From contig JAAXIE010000142.1 of the NCBI GenBank assembly GCA_012270525.1, positions 1 to 6,997 of the forward strand: a stretch of DNA of 6,997 nt, read 5' to 3'. Within the stretch, counting starts at the first letter, position 1; every line of letters starts with the position of its first letter. This DNA is from Dehalococcoidia bacterium. GTDB lineage: Bacteria; Chloroflexota; Dehalococcoidia; UBA3495; JAAXIE01. Made by a program: the position numbers and the translations under genes. Of this stretch, positions 5,519-6,997 are shown one piece after another. The notes below the pieces were generated by a model. The model made no database searches. It saw nothing but the letters and a program-made list of their open reading frames with translations, and was not told the DNA's origin.

Positions 5519-5547
5519 AGCATAAGCCGCCAAGTGCGCAGTTTCAA
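5519..5547 (-). promoter_or_regulatory. Sigma70-type promoter of the Rieske-hydrolase-NYN operon
   Basis: On the minus strand TTGAAA (5547 to 5542) and TATGCT (5524 to 5519) are separated by exactly 17 bases. Each hexamer matches the housekeeping consensus at most positions, TTGACA and TATAAT respectively. A transcript would begin near 5512, leaving a leader of about 39 nt that contains the strong ribosome binding site. The placement directly ahead of the Rieske gene and after the permease stop supports it as the operon promoter. Confidence 0.62.
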
Positions 5548-5555
5548 CACACGGA

Positions 5556-5572
5556 CTGTCCAGGGCTGTCCA
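5556..5572 (-). promoter_or_regulatory. Direct-repeat candidate activator site upstream of the promoter
   Basis: The heptamer TGGACAG (minus-strand reading) occurs twice, at 5572-5566 and 5562-5556, with a period of ten bases, one helical turn. It ends eight bases upstream of the -35 hexamer, roughly -44 to -60 from the inferred start, which is where activators often bind. No regulator gene is seen in the window, so the binding protein is unknown. Confidence 0.35.
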
Positions 5573-5608
5573 CGGATTGCCGGAAGGCGGCCCGGGTCGT
5601 TTCGAACT

Positions 5609-5634
5609 GGCTGGCGCACGAGGCTGCCAGCCTC
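5609..5634. terminator. Inverted repeats after the permease gene, possible terminator or operator
   Basis: GGCTGGC (5609-5615) can pair with GCCAGCC (5626-5632). An overlapping perfect inverted repeat, GAGGCTG-C-CAGCCTC (5620-5634), offers an alternative stem. The element begins about 25 bases after the permease stop on the minus strand and lies upstream of the Rieske promoter. No T-run follows, so an intrinsic terminator is unproven; the symmetric 15-mer could equally be a protein-binding site. Confidence 0.35.
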
Positions 5635-5659
5635 ATCCGGAAAGAGGGAGTCGAGCGGG

Positions 5660-6997
5660 CTATTCGTAGCGGAGGGCTTCGGCTGGGTATATGCGGGAAG
5701 CCTGACGGGCCGGTAGAAGGGTGGTCAGCAGCGAGAAGACATAGGCCACTCCGACGATGATGACGATCTGGACCCAGGGGAACCTGAAGGTGAGGCCTTC
5801 CACCCCCTCGAAGTCCCGCACGTCGCTGACGATGTTCCACGAGATGATGCTGCCCAAGGCTACCCCTATGGCGATCCCCAAGAGGGCCACGAAGGACGAC
5901 TCGGTGAGGAAGCTCAGGAGCACCATGCGACGGCGGTAGCCGATGGCGCGCAGCACCCCTATCTCCTGGCGCCTCTCCACCACTGCCCGCAGGCTGATCA
6001 CCCCCAGGGAAGCGATTCCCACCAGCAGGCCCAGGGCCATGAAACCCGTGAACAGGTAGTTGAAGGCACGTTGCGCGGCGGAGCGCTCCGCCACCACCTC
6101 GGCCAGAACCTCCGCTTCCAGCCCGTTTTCCCGGAAGGCCCCCTCCAGGGCATCGGACACTGCGGCGGCATCCGCGTCCTCGGCAAGCTGCAGACGATAG
6201 TGGGTGAGGGGAACCGTGAAGGGGATGGCGGCATCCAGGTAGCCACGGCCACTGAACATGCCGAAGCTGGTCTCGTCGAGGTTTTCCGCCAGCACGTCCA
6301 TGACTGCGATGACAGTCAGGCGTACCAGTCCGCCGGTACGGGGTTCGCGCACCTCGATCTGGAAGGGGGGCATGGTCTGGTCTTCATATTTCACCCCTTC
6401 CACGTTGAACGGGCCCCAGCCGGTATTCCCCACCCCGGTGCGGCTGGGCACGGCAGGAGCGTCCAACACCACAAGGTTGGGGTCCTGGTTGAGGGCCCGC
6501 CACACTTGCGACACATCGGGGCCGTAGCCGTCGGCGATTATCTTGAGCCTGTGGCCGGTATTCTCCAGGAACCCCTCGTCGGCGGCCTTTACGATGTAGG
6601 GCTTCCAGCTGCGCTCCTCCGCTTCCACCTGTCGCACCTCAACGGGGATGAGGGTAAAGCCACCCGTGGCCACCACGTCCTCGCCCCGCAGCACTGGGAT
6701 CTGGGCCACCTGGTCACTGAAGTCGACGATGGGGGTGTTCACATTCACCGTAGCCTCGATATCCCAACCACCGGAAAAGACGTCGCTATTGGAACTCACC
6801 CGCCCGAAGGCACTGGTGAGGATGGACATCACCATGAGCGTGAAGATGACCAAGGCAAACATGGCCAGCGTCAGGCCGGTGCGGAACTTGGAACTCATGG
6901 GATAGGCCACCGCGGTAACCATCACCGGACGGAACTTGCCAAACATGCCACTGGCCAGCGTCAGGCCACGGAGGAGCAGGTCCGAGTTGTACATGAC
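5660..6997 (-). CDS. FtsX/MacB-family ABC transporter permease, C-terminal part (5'-truncated)
   Basis: The visible 445 codons are the C-terminal half of an FtsX-type (MacB/LolE-like) permease, a membrane subunit of ABC systems that move lipoproteins, peptides or lipids, or transmit force across the membrane. A membrane segment at about residues 40-60 (numbered from the Met at 6994) precedes a large extracytoplasmic domain (about 65-305). Three C-terminal helices follow (about 313-335, 367-388 and 408-428). EIGVLRAIGYRR (344-355) is the conserved cytoplasmic loop that contacts the ATPase, and PARQASRIYPAEALRYE is the classic FtsX-family terminus. The frame stays open through 6995-6997, so the Met at 6994 need not be the start. 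The LRGLTLASGMF lead-in suggests a longer protein with a preceding FtsX half, as in two-module permeases of about 800-1100 residues. The ATPase gene is probably upstream, outside the window. The cargo is unknown. Confidence 0.9.
   Translation of the reverse strand, partial: VMYNSDLLLRGLTLASGMFGKFRPVMVTAVAYPMSSKFRTGLTLAMFALVIFTLMVMSILTSAFGRVSSNSDVFSGGWDIEATVNVNTPIVDFSDQVAQIPVLRGEDVVATGGFTLIPVEVRQVEAEERSWKPYIVKAADEGFLENTGHRLKIIADGYGPDVSQVWRALNQDPNLVVLDAPAVPSRTGVGNTGWGPFNVEGVKYEDQTMPPFQIEVREPRTGGLVRLTVIAVMDVLAENLDETSFGMFSGRGYLDAAIPFTVPLTHYRLQLAEDADAAAVSDALEGAFRENGLEAEVLAEVVAERSAAQRAFNYLFTGFMALGLLVGIASLGVISLRAVVERRQEIGVLRAIGYRRRMVLLSFLTESSFVALLGIAIGVALGSIISWNIVSDVRDFEGVEGLTFRFPWVQIVIIVGVAYVFSLLTTLLPARQASRIYPAEALRYE

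Noticed and set aside
1..6997. CRISPR array, tRNA or rRNA, insertion-sequence ends
   Set aside because: No regularly spaced repeats, tRNA-like cloverleaf, rRNA signature, transposase or terminal inverted repeats were seen on either strand.

Overview
The window is a GC-rich bacterial fragment, apparently about 60% GC. Compact genes lie on both strands and converge near position 1410-1441. The gene content fits an environmental actinobacterium or a Chloroflexota-type bacterium: a mycothiol-dependent-isomerase-family protein, a stand-alone Rieske oxygenase and a high-GC coding style. No marker in the window settles the phylum, and I treat this as a guess.

Plus strand (1-1409): the 3' part of a TrpG/PabA-type glutamine amidotransferase, cut by the left window edge, is followed 48 bp later by a complete DinB/MDMPI-family protein. 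A short GC-rich hairpin (1422-1440) fills the gap between the two converging transcription units.

Minus strand (read from 6997 down to 1442): the C-terminal part of an FtsX-family ABC permease, cut by the right window edge, comes first. A 186-bp intergenic region follows, with a well-formed sigma70-type promoter, an upstream pair of direct repeats and a strong Shine-Dalgarno before a TTG start. Then come a Rieske aromatic-ring-hydroxylating oxygenase alpha subunit, an alpha/beta-hydrolase-fold protein 5 bp downstream, and an NYN-domain putative ribonuclease 6 bp further on. These three look like one operon.

After a gap of about 175 bp there is an overlapping pair of small genes. The first encodes a 158-aa protein whose middle looks like the extreme C-terminus of an Eco57I/type IIG restriction-modification enzyme and whose end is acidic and antitoxin-like. 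The second encodes a clear RelE/ParE-family toxin whose start codon overlaps the first gene by 11 nt. This pair has visibly lower GC than its neighbours.

The most interesting points are: (i) the toxin partner that looks like a captured restriction-modification tail; (ii) the NYN ribonuclease-like protein with a proline-rich linker and an unassigned C-terminal domain beside it; (iii) the alpha/beta-hydrolase paired with the Rieske oxygenase, which lacks the nucleophile serine; and (iv) the promoter architecture of the Rieske operon. Functions come from motif recognition by eye; no database search was run.
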